The notes under the pieces were generated by a model. It searched no databases, had not been told where the DNA came from, and was given only the letters and a program-made list of their open reading frames with translations. This document shows positions 35,246 through 43,511 of a stretch of 57,887 nucleotides of DNA, piece after piece. The first letter of the stretch is position 1; each line of letters starts with the position of its first letter. A program made the translations under genes and the position numbers. The stretch spans positions 1-57,887 of the forward strand of contig NZ_JACTVI010000053.1 of NCBI RefSeq assembly GCF_014495685.1, in the 5' to 3' direction. This DNA comes from Streptomyces sp. TRM68367 (GTDB lineage Bacteria > Actinomycetota > Actinomycetes > Streptomycetales > Streptomycetaceae).

Positions 35246-35908
35246 ATGCGAGAGATCGTCACCTTCGACGCCTACGGCACACTGGTCGACTTCCGCCTCA
35301 ATGCCCCCACCGAAGAGCTGCTGCGGGACCGCATCGCGGAAGTCGGCGTAGACACGCAGGAGTTCCTCAGCACCTTCAACGTCATGCGCTTCCAGGCGGT
35401 GCTGGAGGACTACCGGCCCTACGACGAGGTGCTGCGCTCCAGCATGGAGAAGGCCATGCGCAGGCACGGGCTGCGCTACCAGGACTCCGACGGTGACGCC
35501 ATCGTCGCCCAGATCCCCACGTTCGGACCGTTCCCCGAAGTGCCCGACGCGCTGCGACGGCTGAAGTCCCGCTACGAGATCGCCATCATCTCCAACACCC
35601 AGGACCACCTGATCAAGAAGAACATCGAGCTGATCGGTGTCGAGTTTGACCACGTCATCACCGCCGAGCAGGCCCGCGCGTACAAGCCGGACCGCCAGAC
35701 CTTCGAGTACGCGTACAAGACGATGGACATCGACCCGGCGCAGGTCGTCCACGTCGCCCAGGGCTGGGAGTACGACATCATCCCGGCAGGCGACCTGGGC
35801 CTGAAGCGTGTCGTGTGGATCAACCGCAACGGCCTTCCGGGCTCCCCCGCCTACCAGTACGACGAGCTCAGCGACATGACCGAGCTGCCCGAGCTGCTGG
35901 GCTGCTGA
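35246..35908 (+). CDS. HAD hydrolase, haloacid dehalogenase type II-like
   Basis: 220 aa. Nucleophile Asp8 lies in VTFDAYGTLVDFRL. Motif II is IAIISNTQDHL, the lysine is in RAYKPDRQTFEYAY and the last motif is HVAQGWEYDIIPAGDLGLKR. Members of this type remove halide or phosphate; in amine-oxidase operons their role is unclear, possibly removing a toxic or activated intermediate. 70 nt after the permease gene; same strand, probably the same unit. Confidence 0.88.
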   Translation: MREIVTFDAYGTLVDFRLNAPTEELLRDRIAEVGVDTQEFLSTFNVMRFQAVLEDYRPYDEVLRSSMEKAMRRHGLRYQDSDGDAIVAQIPTFGPFPEVPDALRRLKSRYEIAIISNTQDHLIKKNIELIGVEFDHVITAEQARAYKPDRQTFEYAYKTMDIDPAQVVHVAQGWEYDIIPAGDLGLKRVVWINRNGLPGSPAYQYDELSDMTELPELLGC

Positions 35909-35980
35909 CGCCGCGGCCGGGCACCCCCTCCGGTGCCCGGCCGGCAGTACCCCCTACACCGCACCGGCAGGAGACCGAGC

Positions 35981-37261
35981 ATGAAGACGATCCCGTTCTG
36001 GATCGACACCGCCGATCCGTTCCCCGACCGCTCCGGCAAGCCGCTGCCCGAGGACAGCGACCTGGTGGTGATCGGTGGCGGCCTCACCGGCCTGTCGACC
36101 GCCCTGCACGCCGCACGTAAGGGCGCCCGCGTCACCCTGGTGGAGAAGGGCCAGGTCGGCTCCGGCGCCTCCGCGCGCAACGGCAGCATGTGCAACCTGG
36201 GCTTCACCATCGGTGTGCGCCAGGCCATTCGCCGCTACGGACTCGAGCGGGCCCGCGAGATCTACAACTCCTACGGGAAGGCGGTGGACACCGTCGAGCA
36301 GTTGGTGGCCGAGGAGTCCATCGACTGCCAGTTCCGCCGCGTCGGGCGCCTGGGCGTCGCCCACCGCCCCGCACACTTCGCCCACAAGCAGGCCCAGCAG
36401 CGCGATCTGGCCCGCTACTTCGGGCACGAGACCGAACTGATCGGCAAGGCCGAGCTGCGGTCCGAGATCGGCTCCCACGCCTACCACGGTGCCCTGCTCG
36501 ACCCGCTCAGTGCCGGACTGCACGTCGGCCGTTACGTACGCGGCATGGCCGACGCGGCGGAGCGCACCGGTGTCGAGATCCACGAGCGCAACGCGGCGAC
36601 CGGAGTGCGGCGCGGCCCGGGCGGCCGGTTCCAGGTCCTGACCGAGCGGGGTGCGATCGACGCCGGGCAGGTCATGATGGCCACCGACGCCTACACCGAC
36701 AAGTCCTTCCCCTGGCTGCGCCGCAAGCAGGTCTGTGTGGGCAGCTTCATCATCGTCACAGAGCCTCTCGGTGAGGAACTCGCCCGCGAGATCATCCCGC
36801 GTGGCCGCCTCATCGTCGACTCCAAGAACATCGGCCACTACTTCCGGCTCACCCCGGACAACCGGCTGATGTTCGGCGGCCGTGCCCGCTTCGCACCCTC
36901 CGACCCCACGTCGGACAAGAAGAGCGGAGCCGTGCTGGCCCGTGAGATGCGCGAGGTCTTCCCGCAGCTCGCACGGACCACGGTGGAGTACGTGTGGGGC
37001 GGCTCGGTCGGCTTCGCCATGGACCGCATTCCGCACGCCGGGCAGACGGACGACGGCGTGTACTACTCGATGGGTTACGCGGGACACGGCGTGCAGATGG
37101 CCACGCACATGGGGCGCGTCATGGCAGAGGTGATGGACGGGCACCCTGATGTCAACCCGGTCCGCGGGCTGGCCGCCCCCCGCATCCCCCTCTACAACGG
37201 CACCGCGTGGTTCCTTCCCTTCGCGGGCGTCTACTACCGGACGCTGGACCGTATCCGCTGA
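35981..37261 (+). CDS. FAD-dependent oxidoreductase (PuuB-like)
   Basis: 426 aa from ATG 35981, GGCAGGAG upstream. The FAD fold is DLVVIGGGLTGLSTALHAAR with VTLVEKGQVGSGASARNGSM, the family hallmark. Then VGSFIIVTEPLGEEL, LMFGGRARFAPSDPT and YYSMGYAGHGVQMATHMGRV. This is the gamma-glutamylputrescine oxidase / D-amino-acid oxidase type. With the polyamine-like importer it suggests oxidation of an amine or a glutamylated amine to an aldehyde. Second amine oxidase of the locus. Confidence 0.9.
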   Translation: MKTIPFWIDTADPFPDRSGKPLPEDSDLVVIGGGLTGLSTALHAARKGARVTLVEKGQVGSGASARNGSMCNLGFTIGVRQAIRRYGLERAREIYNSYGKAVDTVEQLVAEESIDCQFRRVGRLGVAHRPAHFAHKQAQQRDLARYFGHETELIGKAELRSEIGSHAYHGALLDPLSAGLHVGRYVRGMADAAERTGVEIHERNAATGVRRGPGGRFQVLTERGAIDAGQVMMATDAYTDKSFPWLRRKQVCVGSFIIVTEPLGEELAREIIPRGRLIVDSKNIGHYFRLTPDNRLMFGGRARFAPSDPTSDKKSGAVLAREMREVFPQLARTTVEYVWGGSVGFAMDRIPHAGQTDDGVYYSMGYAGHGVQMATHMGRVMAEVMDGHPDVNPVRGLAAPRIPLYNGTAWFLPFAGVYYRTLDRIR

Positions 37262-37618
37262 CACGCCCCCCTTCACCCCCGGCCGTCCGAGTCACCCCCG
37301 GCCGTCCGAGTCCGGCACACCACCGAGCCCGCCGCACACCGCGACCCCCATGGCGGCTGTCAGCCACGAGCGGCGGCACTCCACGCCGGGCAGGCCGGCA
37401 TCGCGCCGGTCGTCGTGGCGCACGGCCGCCGGCCCATGGCCTGCCGGCCCACGCCCCAGGCGCCGCAGCCGTCGGCGCCCGCGGCCCGCATCTCCGACCG
37501 GCGAGACTGTCCGCCCCAGCCGGGCGGCGACAGGCGGAGGGCCACGCGCCGTGGCCCGGGGCGGCTGCCGTGACCGTCACCGCACCCTTCCGCATCCCGA
37601 TGCCAAGGAGCACCCATC
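37262..37618. other. Intergenic region with tandem 19-bp repeat
   Basis: No gene is supported in 357 bases between the PuuB-like gene and the aldehyde dehydrogenase. It holds two copies of TCACCCCCGGCCGTCCGAG (37273-37291, 37292-37310). Confidence 0.5.
37273..37310. repeat. Two tandem 19-bp copies
   Basis: TCACCCCCGGCCGTCCGAG occurs twice head to tail with no mismatch, immediately after the PuuB-like stop codon. Likely a recent slippage duplication; no dyad symmetry. Confidence 0.8.
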
Positions 37619-38506
37619 ATGACCGCCACCGTCATCCAGGACGTTCCCAAGCAGCTCCACATCGCCGGGACCTGGCAGGACGCGGAGTCCGGCCGCACCC
37701 TGCCCGTCGACAATCCGGCGACCGGAGAAGAGTTGTGCCCGGTCGCCGACGCCACCCCCGCCGACGGCCTGCGGGCGGCGGAAACGGCGGTCGCCGCCCA
37801 GCCGGCCTGGGCCGCGACACCGCCCCGAGAACGCAGCGAGATCCTGCGCCGCGCCTACGAGATCATCATCTCCCGCACCGAGGAACTCGCCCTGCTCATG
37901 ACCCTGGAGATGGGCAAGCCCCTGGCCGAGGCCCGCGGAGAGGTGGCCTACGCCGCCGAGTTCTTCCGCTGGTTCTCCGAGGAAGCCGTTCGCGTCGACG
38001 GCGGTATGGCGCTCGCCCCCGACGGCAGGAACCGCATCGTGGTGACACGCCAGCCCGTCGGCCCCTGCCTGCTGATCACCCCCTGGAACTTCCCGCTGGC
38101 CATGGGCACCCGCAAGATCGGCCCGGCCGTCGCCGCCGGGTGCACCATGGTCCTCAAGCCCGCCCCGCAGACCCCGCTGTCCACCCTCGCCCTCGCCTCG
38201 ATCCTCGCCGAGGCCGGGCTCCCGGACGGCGTCCTCACCTTCGAGGACGAGGACGAAGTCGTCGCCGCCGCCAACGACACCGACTGGGGGCTGGTCGGCT
38301 ACGTCTTCACCCGCGGCCTCGACCGCGCCCTGCGCGTCAGCGAGCGCATGGAGACCGGCATGGTCGGCCTCAACACCGGACTCGTCTCCAACCCGGCCGC
38401 GCCCTTCGGCGGCGTCAAGCAGTCCGGCCTGGGCCGGGAGGGCGGCCGCGTCGGCATGGACGGATTCCTGGAACACAAGTACCTCGCCATCCCGACCGGA
38501 GCCTGA
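37619..38506 (+). pseudogene. Aldehyde dehydrogenase with internal deletion
   Basis: 295 aa, against about 480 for the succinate-semialdehyde dehydrogenase family it matches. Residues 1-206 are a normal N-terminus (PWNFPLAMGTRKIGPAVAAG; MVLKPAPQTPLSTLALASIL; EAGLPDGVL). At about residue 206 (nt 38237) it jumps in frame to TFEDEDEVVAAANDTDWGLV and the normal C-terminus (NTGLVSNPAAPFGGVKQSGL). The missing 180 or so residues include the ELGG glutamate and the catalytic cysteine, so the product should be inactive as a dehydrogenase. It may also be an assembly artefact. It lies between the oxidases and a hydroxyacid dehydrogenase, where an aldehyde-oxidising step is expected. Confidence 0.85.
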
Positions 38507-38507
38507 C

Positions 38508-39491
38508 ATGCCCGACCGACTCGTCGTCCTGTACCGCGGCAATCTGCCTCCCGCCACAGGACTCATCGAACGGCTCGCGGACACGGTGTACGCGACCGAG
38601 GAGGAGCTGCCCCTGCTCCTCCCGGGCGCCGACGCCCTCCTGGCCTGGGTCACGATCACCCCGGCCGTCCGCGAGTCGTGGCCCGACGACCCGCAGAAGG
38701 CCCCCCGCTGGGTCCACGCGGCCGCCGCGGGCGTGGACTCCTTCCTCTTCCCCGCCCTCGTCGACGACCCGGGCGTCACGTTGACCAACGCGCGCGGCGT
38801 CTACGACCGGGCGGCCGCCGAATACGTACTCGGCCTGATCCTCGCCCTGGCCAAGGACTTCCCCGGCACCTGGGAACACCAGCGCCGCCGCGAATGGCGT
38901 CCACGTCCCAGTGACACCATCACCGAGCGCACCGTTCTGGTCTGGGGCACGGGGCCCGTCGGCCGCGCCATCGCCGGACTGCTGCGCGCCGCCGGCATGC
39001 GGGTCCGCGGTGCCGGGCGCTCGGCCCGCACCGAACACCCCGACTTCACAACGGTGCACGGCCCCGCCACGCTGGCTTCCGCCCTGGCCGAGGCCGACTA
39101 CGTCGTCCTCGCCGCGCCCCTCACCAAGGACACCCGGGGCATGGTCGACGCGTCCGTGCTGGCGGCGATGAAGCCCGGGGCACGGCTGATCAACGTCGGC
39201 CGGGGCGCCCTCGTCGACGAGAAGGCGCTCATCGGCCACCTCGCCGACGGCCGGCTCGCCGGTGCCGCCCTGGACGTCTTCAACCAGGAGCCGCTGCCCG
39301 TCCAGTCACCCCTGTGGGACATGCCCGGTGTGATCGTCTCCCCGCACACGGCGGGCGAGACCACCGGCGAGAGGGAGGCGCTCATCGAAGTGTTCCTCGA
39401 CAACCTCACCCGCCACAGCGAGGGTCGCCCGCTGCGCAACGTCGTCGACAAGCGGCGAGGGTACGTGGTGGACGAGCCACACCCCGGCTGA
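38508..39491 (+). CDS. D-2-hydroxyacid dehydrogenase
   Basis: 327 aa. The NAD-binding motif is TVLVWGTGPVGRAIAGLLRA. The catalytic segments are INVGRGALVDEKALIGHLAD with the arginine, ALDVFNQEPLPVQSPLWDMP with the glutamate, and VIVSPHTAGETTGEREAL with the histidine. It interconverts 2-oxo and D-2-hydroxy acids. The ATG follows the previous stop by one base, so it is cotranscribed with the damaged aldehyde dehydrogenase and closes the locus. Confidence 0.9.
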   Translation: MPDRLVVLYRGNLPPATGLIERLADTVYATEEELPLLLPGADALLAWVTITPAVRESWPDDPQKAPRWVHAAAAGVDSFLFPALVDDPGVTLTNARGVYDRAAAEYVLGLILALAKDFPGTWEHQRRREWRPRPSDTITERTVLVWGTGPVGRAIAGLLRAAGMRVRGAGRSARTEHPDFTTVHGPATLASALAEADYVVLAAPLTKDTRGMVDASVLAAMKPGARLINVGRGALVDEKALIGHLADGRLAGAALDVFNQEPLPVQSPLWDMPGVIVSPHTAGETTGEREALIEVFLDNLTRHSEGRPLRNVVDKRRGYVVDEPHPG

Positions 39492-39611
39492 TGCGCGGAG
39501 CGTGGAGCTGTCCTGGCCGGCGAGTTGACCGTCGGGGGCCGCATCAGCGGCTGTGGGGGAGGAGCTGCCTGGCGGCTCTCTGGGCCTCCACGGAGTACCG
39601 GGTGTCGTTCG

Positions 39612-39782
39612 TTATCGGATGGGGCGGCGACCGGTGCGCTGGGACCAGCGCACGGCGACGAGGCCCAGCGCAGCCACAAGGACCACGATGCCGATGATCA
39701 ACAAGTAACCCAACCCCTCCACCACCACTCCGATGATTCCCAGCACGACGGCGACCAGAACGAGAAACAGCAAGAGGGCCAT
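39612..39782 (-). CDS. Tiny two-helix membrane protein
   Basis: 56 aa: MALLLFLVLVAVVLGIIGVV, then YLLIIGIVVLVAALGLVAVR and a basic tail ending RTGRRPIR. AAGGAAGG lies about 10 nt upstream. Last gene of a minus-strand stress operon (PRC-barrel, CsbD, hydrophobic protein). Similar tiny membrane proteins are frequent in Streptomyces stress clusters; function unknown. Confidence 0.7.
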   Translation of the reverse strand: MALLLFLVLVAVVLGIIGVVVEGLGYLLIIGIVVLVAALGLVAVRWSQRTGRRPIR

Positions 39783-39821
39783 GACGCGTATGCCTTCCTT
39801 GGGCGGCTGAGCGCGGGCGAT

Positions 39822-40178
39822 CTAGCGGCGCGCGAGCTGCCGCTCGCCGCCTGCGCCCGTTTGGTAGGGCATGTCGTAGTGCTGGAAGATCGCTTCCTCT
39901 GACTCGGCGGGCAGGATGTCGTCCATACCGAGTGAGGGTGCTTTCTTCACCAGCGTCTTGGTGTGGGAGACCTTGACGTAGCCGGGCCCGAGGATCGCCT
40001 CGTCGAGGGGTACGAAGGCCAGGTGGCGGCGGGTGGGGAGTCCGGTGCGGATCGTGGCCATGGCCGGTTCGTCGGTGGTGGTGTCGACGTAGACCGCTTC
40101 GAGTACGCCGATCTTGTGGCCCTTCGGGTCGACGACGCTGCGGTTGCGCCACTCGCGGATATCGGCTGCATGGATCAT
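39822..40178 (-). CDS. PRC-barrel domain protein (copy 1)
   Basis: 118 aa from ATG 40178 with AGGAGG upstream (MIHAADIREWRNRSVVDPKG). The PRC-barrel pattern is HKIGVLEAVYVDTTTDEPAM followed by PTRRHLAFVPLDEAILGPGY. PRC-barrels bind RNA, proteins or tetrapyrrole centres; these free-standing actinobacterial forms are uncharacterised. Same length and closely similar sequence to copy 2 at 42491-42847. Confidence 0.88.
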   Translation of the reverse strand: MIHAADIREWRNRSVVDPKGHKIGVLEAVYVDTTTDEPAMATIRTGLPTRRHLAFVPLDEAILGPGYVKVSHTKTLVKKAPSLGMDDILPAESEEAIFQHYDMPYQTGAGGERQLARR

Positions 40179-40200
40179 GGTCTGCCTCCTGAGCCGTTGA

Positions 40201-40458
40201 TCAGGGCCGGTGCGAGCCGCCCCCCGTGGACAGTCGCAGCCCACTGAGCTCGGTAGCCTCTTGTTCTTCCAGGTTATCCAGGAATCTCTGCGTCGCGCCC
40301 TCGCGGCAAGGGTTTCGACCGCCGGTGAGGATGCCGAGCCACACCAAGGGCAGGCCGAACACGGCGAGGGCGGCGCCTCTTCGTCTCCGCCACCACCACG
40401 CTGCGGCGCGAACCCTGGCAGGTGGGGTCGTGGCCTCGCTGATCACGACGGTGAACAT
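40201..40458 (-). CDS. Small membrane protein, unknown
   Basis: 85 aa from ATG 40458, AAAGAAAG upstream. Reads MFTVVISEATTPPARVRAAA, a WWWRRRR patch, then a helix GAALAVFGLPLVWLGILTGG and a hydrophilic tail. It fits between CsbD copy 2 and the PRC-barrel gene in the same orientation. No family recognised. Confidence 0.5.
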   Translation of the reverse strand: MFTVVISEATTPPARVRAAAWWWRRRRGAALAVFGLPLVWLGILTGGRNPCREGATQRFLDNLEEQEATELSGLRLSTGGGSHRP

Positions 40459-40588
40459 GGCTGCTTTCTTTGGCTCTCGGTTCGCACGTTGGTCTGCTTC
40501 ATTTCCGTCAATTCCTGTCGGTTCATTGAGCGTTGAGGCCGACCGGGTGGTGTCCGCGCGACGTGGGTACCACCCGGGGCGTTTGCGG

Positions 40589-40762
40589 TCAGCGCCTGAA
40601 AGCGTCCTTGGCCTTGTCTACGGCCCGCTTCAGGCTTCCGGAGACCCGGTCGGTCCTGCCTTCGCGCTGCAGTCGCCGATTGCGGGTGGTCCGGCCGATG
40701 CCTTCGGTGATCCGGCCCTTGAATTCCTGTGTCTTGTGCTTGATCGTCTGTGCGACGCTCAT
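40589..40762 (-). CDS. CsbD-like stress protein (copy 2)
   Basis: 57 aa, MSVAQTIKHKTQEFKGRITE then GIGRTTRNRRLQREGRTDRV and SGSLKRAVDKAKDAFRR. A classic CsbD repeat composition, near-identical in pattern to copy 1 at 24625-24783, including long stretches of DNA identity. Lies downstream of the small hydrophobic gene and its conserved promoter. Confidence 0.85.
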   Translation of the reverse strand: MSVAQTIKHKTQEFKGRITEGIGRTTRNRRLQREGRTDRVSGSLKRAVDKAKDAFRR

Positions 40763-40855
40763 GACTGTCCTCTGTGTGTCGGTTGGAGGGGCTCCCGGGC
40801 GTGATCGCCGTACAGGCCCGTCGTTTACGCGGGGTGAGATCGGGCGTGGAGTGGA

Positions 40856-41020
40856 TTACCTGCGCCCGCGGCTGTACCGGCGGCCACCGCTGCGCCCGCG
40901 CATGGCGAAGCCGACGATCCAGAGGACCAGCAGGACGGCCGCGACCCACCACAGGATCTGCATCGTGAAGCCGAACCCGAAGACCACCAGGATCAGCAGA
41001 AGGAGAAGAAACCAGAACAT
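40856..41020 (-). CDS. Small hydrophobic protein
   Basis: 54 aa from ATG 41020 with GGAGG 7 nt upstream. Two helices: MFWFLLLLLILVVFGFGFTM and ILWWVAAVLLVLWIVGFAM, then a basic tail (RGRSGGRRYSRGRR). The same design (FVLLLVLIAVLFGFGFLNPI with WWV) occurs in the plus-strand gene at 41729, so the two are paralogues. First gene after the promoter at 41112-41141. Confidence 0.75.
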   Translation of the reverse strand: MFWFLLLLLILVVFGFGFTMQILWWVAAVLLVLWIVGFAMRGRSGGRRYSRGRR

Positions 41021-41111
41021 CGCCGGACCTCCAGTTCGCGGGGATTTCCTTGATTCCGCGGGGTCCGGGCGAAGCGGGAAGGTGGAATGCTGCGCCCGAA
41101 TGATCCGGAGT

Positions 41112-41141
41112 GGCATAGCCCTACGCCGTGCTGCCAGTCAA
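41112..41141 (-). promoter_or_regulatory. Duplicated promoter, stress operon copy 2
   Basis: Minus strand TTGACT, 18 nt, TATGCC, with a GGGCTAT overlap, the same block as at 24905-24935. The downstream leader (41056-41111) is also alignable with 24850-24904. Confidence 0.55.
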
Positions 41142-41348
41142 CGCCCGGCATCCTCCCTTGTCAACGCAGCGTCGACACTGGCGAGGTCTTGGAGTTGGGC
41201 AGGGGCCGCTGGGTGAACCAACCTCGGCGAGGGCTTCGACCGGCCCGGCCGGCGCTGTCGGCAGGATGTGGTCCTCCCACCAGGACAGGCCCAGCACGGT
41301 GGCGAGCAGGACGAAGGGGGTCGAAGCGGGAACGATCAGCGCGTACAT
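41121..41348 (-). CDS. Small membrane-anchored protein
   Basis: 75 aa from ATG 41348 (AGGCGG 5 nt upstream): MYALIVPASTPFVLLATVLG then LSWWEDHILPTAPAGPVEAL. One N-terminal helix followed by a WWEDHIL box that I associate with short uncharacterised Streptomyces proteins. The C-terminus runs into the duplicated promoter, so the gene end may be truncated by the duplication. Confidence 0.5.
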   Translation of the reverse strand: MYALIVPASTPFVLLATVLGLSWWEDHILPTAPAGPVEALAEVGSPSGPCPTPRPRQCRRCVDKGGCRALTGSTA

Positions 41349-41728
41349 GTGTACCGCCTGGTGTGGGATGTGCGCGACGCGGCGGGCAGCAGATCGGTGC
41401 CCGCCCGGGGTGCATCGGGTGTGCCGGGATCGCGTGACGATGGGCGTGTGCGGGAACGGCCTCGCTCGTGACGCGGCGGGTTCCGGCACCGATGCGCAGG
41501 GTGCGCCCTCTGGGGAGCGCGTTGGCGGTGCGACGCTGCCGGGGGCAGGGGCGGCATGTCCCACGCTAGCCCTCGCAGCAGTTCCCCGACAGGTGTCAAG
41601 TAGCCATCCATGCCGGGCAGGAGCGCTGACGTCGCACGGTATACGCAATCTTCGGGGAGCACTACGCTGTGGGGTGAGGCCCCAGTCCCCGGTTTCGATG
41701 CTGTATCCCGCTCCCGGGGAGGCCCTCC

Positions 41729-42007
41729 GTGTTCGTCCTGCTTCTCGTCCTCATCGCGGTCCTGTTCGGCTTCGGCTTCCTCAATCCCATCTGGTGGGTG
41801 GCCGTGGCGGCGCTGGTCTACGCCGTCACCCGCCACGGCCGTGATCGTGGCGGAGGCCGGAGCCGTAGCGGCAGTTCCGATCTCGGGGACTACCGGGACT
41901 ACCGGGAGCGCCGGGATCGTCGGGAACGCTGGGACCGCCGCTACAGCCGTCAGAACCGGGCGCGCTGGCGGCGCGAGGACCGTCGGGACCACGAACACCG
42001 CAGGTGA
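41729..42007 (+). CDS. Small hydrophobic protein with Arg-rich tail
   Basis: 92 aa from GTG 41729, GGGGAGG upstream. Two helices (MFVLLLVLIAVLFGFGFLNP; WWVAVAALVYAVTRHGRD) and a long tail of Arg/Asp repeats (YRDYRERRDRRERWDRRYSR). It is a paralogue of the minus-strand protein at 40856-41020 with a longer tail. The repeats suggest a charged cytoplasmic tether; role unknown. Confidence 0.7.
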   Translation: MFVLLLVLIAVLFGFGFLNPIWWVAVAALVYAVTRHGRDRGGGRSRSGSSDLGDYRDYRERRDRRERWDRRYSRQNRARWRREDRRDHEHRR

Positions 42008-42088
42008 CCTGTGGAGCGGACCGGCAGCCACCGGCTCCGGGACGGCTCCAGCCAGGCCGGACGTCGAGATCGTCGAGAGGTGCATGCC

Positions 42089-42481
42089 ATGCAACGCACA
42101 ACCGTGATCCAACAGGCGTGGCGGGATCTGCGGGCCGCGGCCACGTGGGGGAACGCGCCTGCGGGAGAGGACGTCGTCGCACTGCGCGCCGAGAACGATC
42201 AGCTGCGGCAGGCGTCGGCGGGCTGTACGGTCATCGACCAGGCTGGCGGCATCATGATGGTCCTGACCCCCTGCCGCCGCGGGGCGGCCAGGAACCTGCT
42301 GGTGGATGTCTCACGGCAGTGCGACGCCGGACTGCCGGAGGTGGCCGCGGCCCTGGTCGCCGCCTGGGAGGGCAAGCCGCTCCCGGAGCGGATGCAGCGG
42401 GCGCTACGTCGTACGCTGCGGCGATTTCACGCGGAGAACCAGGGGTGCGACTCACGACCCTCAGGCCAGTCGTCCAGGTAG
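42089..42481 (+). CDS. ANTAR-like protein (copy 1)
   Basis: 130 aa. Contains VALRAENDQLRQASAGCTVI then DQAGGIMMVLTPCRRGAARN and LLVDVSRQCDAGLPEVAAAL. The ANTAR helix pattern (VIDQAxGxxM..L.P) is present without a receiver or GAF domain. ANTAR proteins bind paired RNA hairpins and act as antiterminators. Compared with copy 2, RG in the DQARGM motif is GG, which may weaken RNA binding. Followed closely by a PRC-barrel gene. Confidence 0.75.
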   Translation: MQRTTVIQQAWRDLRAAATWGNAPAGEDVVALRAENDQLRQASAGCTVIDQAGGIMMVLTPCRRGAARNLLVDVSRQCDAGLPEVAAALVAAWEGKPLPERMQRALRRTLRRFHAENQGCDSRPSGQSSR

Positions 42482-42490
42482 GGAGAGGCC

Positions 42491-42847
42491 ATGATGCACG
42501 CAGCCGACGTCCGAGAATGGCGCAACCGCGATGTCGTCGACGCCGAGTCGCACAAGATCGGTGTCCTGGAGGCGGTCTATGTGGACACCACCACCGATGA
42601 GCCGGCCATGGCCACGGTACGGACCGGACTGCCCACCCGGCACCGTCTGGTCTTCGTACCTCTCGATGACGCGATCGCCGGGCCGGACTATCTCAGGGTC
42701 GGTTATGTCAGAACGCTGGTGAAGCAGGCCCCTTCGATCGGCACCGACGACGTCCTGCCCGTCGAGCAGGAGGAAGCGATCTTCAAGCACTACGGACTGG
42801 CCTACAAGCCCGGTGCGGCCGGAGAACGGCAACTGGCGCGCCGCTGA
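42491..42847 (+). CDS. PRC-barrel domain protein (copy 2)
   Basis: 118 aa, GGGAGAGG upstream; starts MMHAADVREWRNRDVVDAES and continues HKIGVLEAVYVDTTTDEPAM, FVPLDDAIAGPDYLRVGYVR. Extremely similar to copy 1 at 39822-40178 and of equal length, though the neighbours differ and the orientation is opposite. It sits between two ANTAR-like genes, suggesting one operon. Confidence 0.88.
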   Translation: MMHAADVREWRNRDVVDAESHKIGVLEAVYVDTTTDEPAMATVRTGLPTRHRLVFVPLDDAIAGPDYLRVGYVRTLVKQAPSIGTDDVLPVEQEEAIFKHYGLAYKPGAAGERQLARR

Positions 42848-42887
42848 CCACCTATGGACGGGATGACTGCCCTGTGAGGTACGGACC

Positions 42888-43247
42888 ATGGACCAGGTGA
42901 CCACGCCCCGTGAAGAACAGCGGCTGTTGACGGCTGTGCCTCCGGCGGAGGACGCGGCTCTGCTGGCCGAGGTCGTCGAACTGCGCGTCAGAAACGAGCA
43001 ATTGGGGCGGGCGCTGGCGAGCCGTGCGGTGATCGACCAGGCACGCGGCATGGTGATGGCCCTGGCGCCGTGTTCCAACGACCGGGCCTGGGACCTCATG
43101 GTGGACGTGTCGCAGCACTGCAACATCAAGCTCCGTGACGTGGCCGCGGCCCTGGTCGCCACGACGAAGGACCGGACGCTCCCGGAACCGATACAGCGGG
43201 AGCTGCGCCGAGCACTGACGCGCCTCCATGCGGCGGACCGGAGATGA
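42888..43247 (+). CDS. ANTAR-like protein (copy 2)
   Basis: 119 aa: MDQVTTPREEQRLLTAVPPA, a coiled-coil stretch AEVVELRVRNEQLGRALASR, and the ANTAR helices AVIDQARGMVMALAPCSNDR and LMVDVSQHCNIKLRDVAAAL. The full DQARGM motif is kept. Probably cotranscribed with the PRC-barrel and ANTAR copy 1 genes and upstream of the SigB-like gene. Confidence 0.82.
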   Translation: MDQVTTPREEQRLLTAVPPAEDAALLAEVVELRVRNEQLGRALASRAVIDQARGMVMALAPCSNDRAWDLMVDVSQHCNIKLRDVAAALVATTKDRTLPEPIQRELRRALTRLHAADRR

Positions 43248-43372
43248 CGGCGCACGCGCCCAGCGGACGGCACCGGGAGCTGTGAGCTCAACTCTCCCGT
43301 GCCTTCGTCCAGGACGGCCGTCGGACGCCTCTGTCGTGTAGCCCGCCTCGGGATCTCAAACACCCAAGCCCT

Positions 43373-43397
43373 GTTTGAAAGGGGGCGCTGCGGGAAC
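43373..43397 (+). promoter_or_regulatory. SigB-type promoter before sigma gene
   Basis: GTTTG (43373-43377), 14 nt, GGGAAC (43392-43397) fits GNNTN-N14/16-GGGTAC with one mismatch, 115 nt before the sigma factor start. It suggests autoregulation by the encoded SigB-family factor or a relative. Confidence 0.6.
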
Positions 43398-43511
43398 CCG
43401 CCAGATGTGCTTCAGACCGGAGGCACGCCCGTGGGAGCAGCTGTCGCTGCTCCCAGTGCGCTGCGGTCCGACGGCTCCCATGGTGAGCGACGCCACCGAT
43501 GAGGGAGACAC

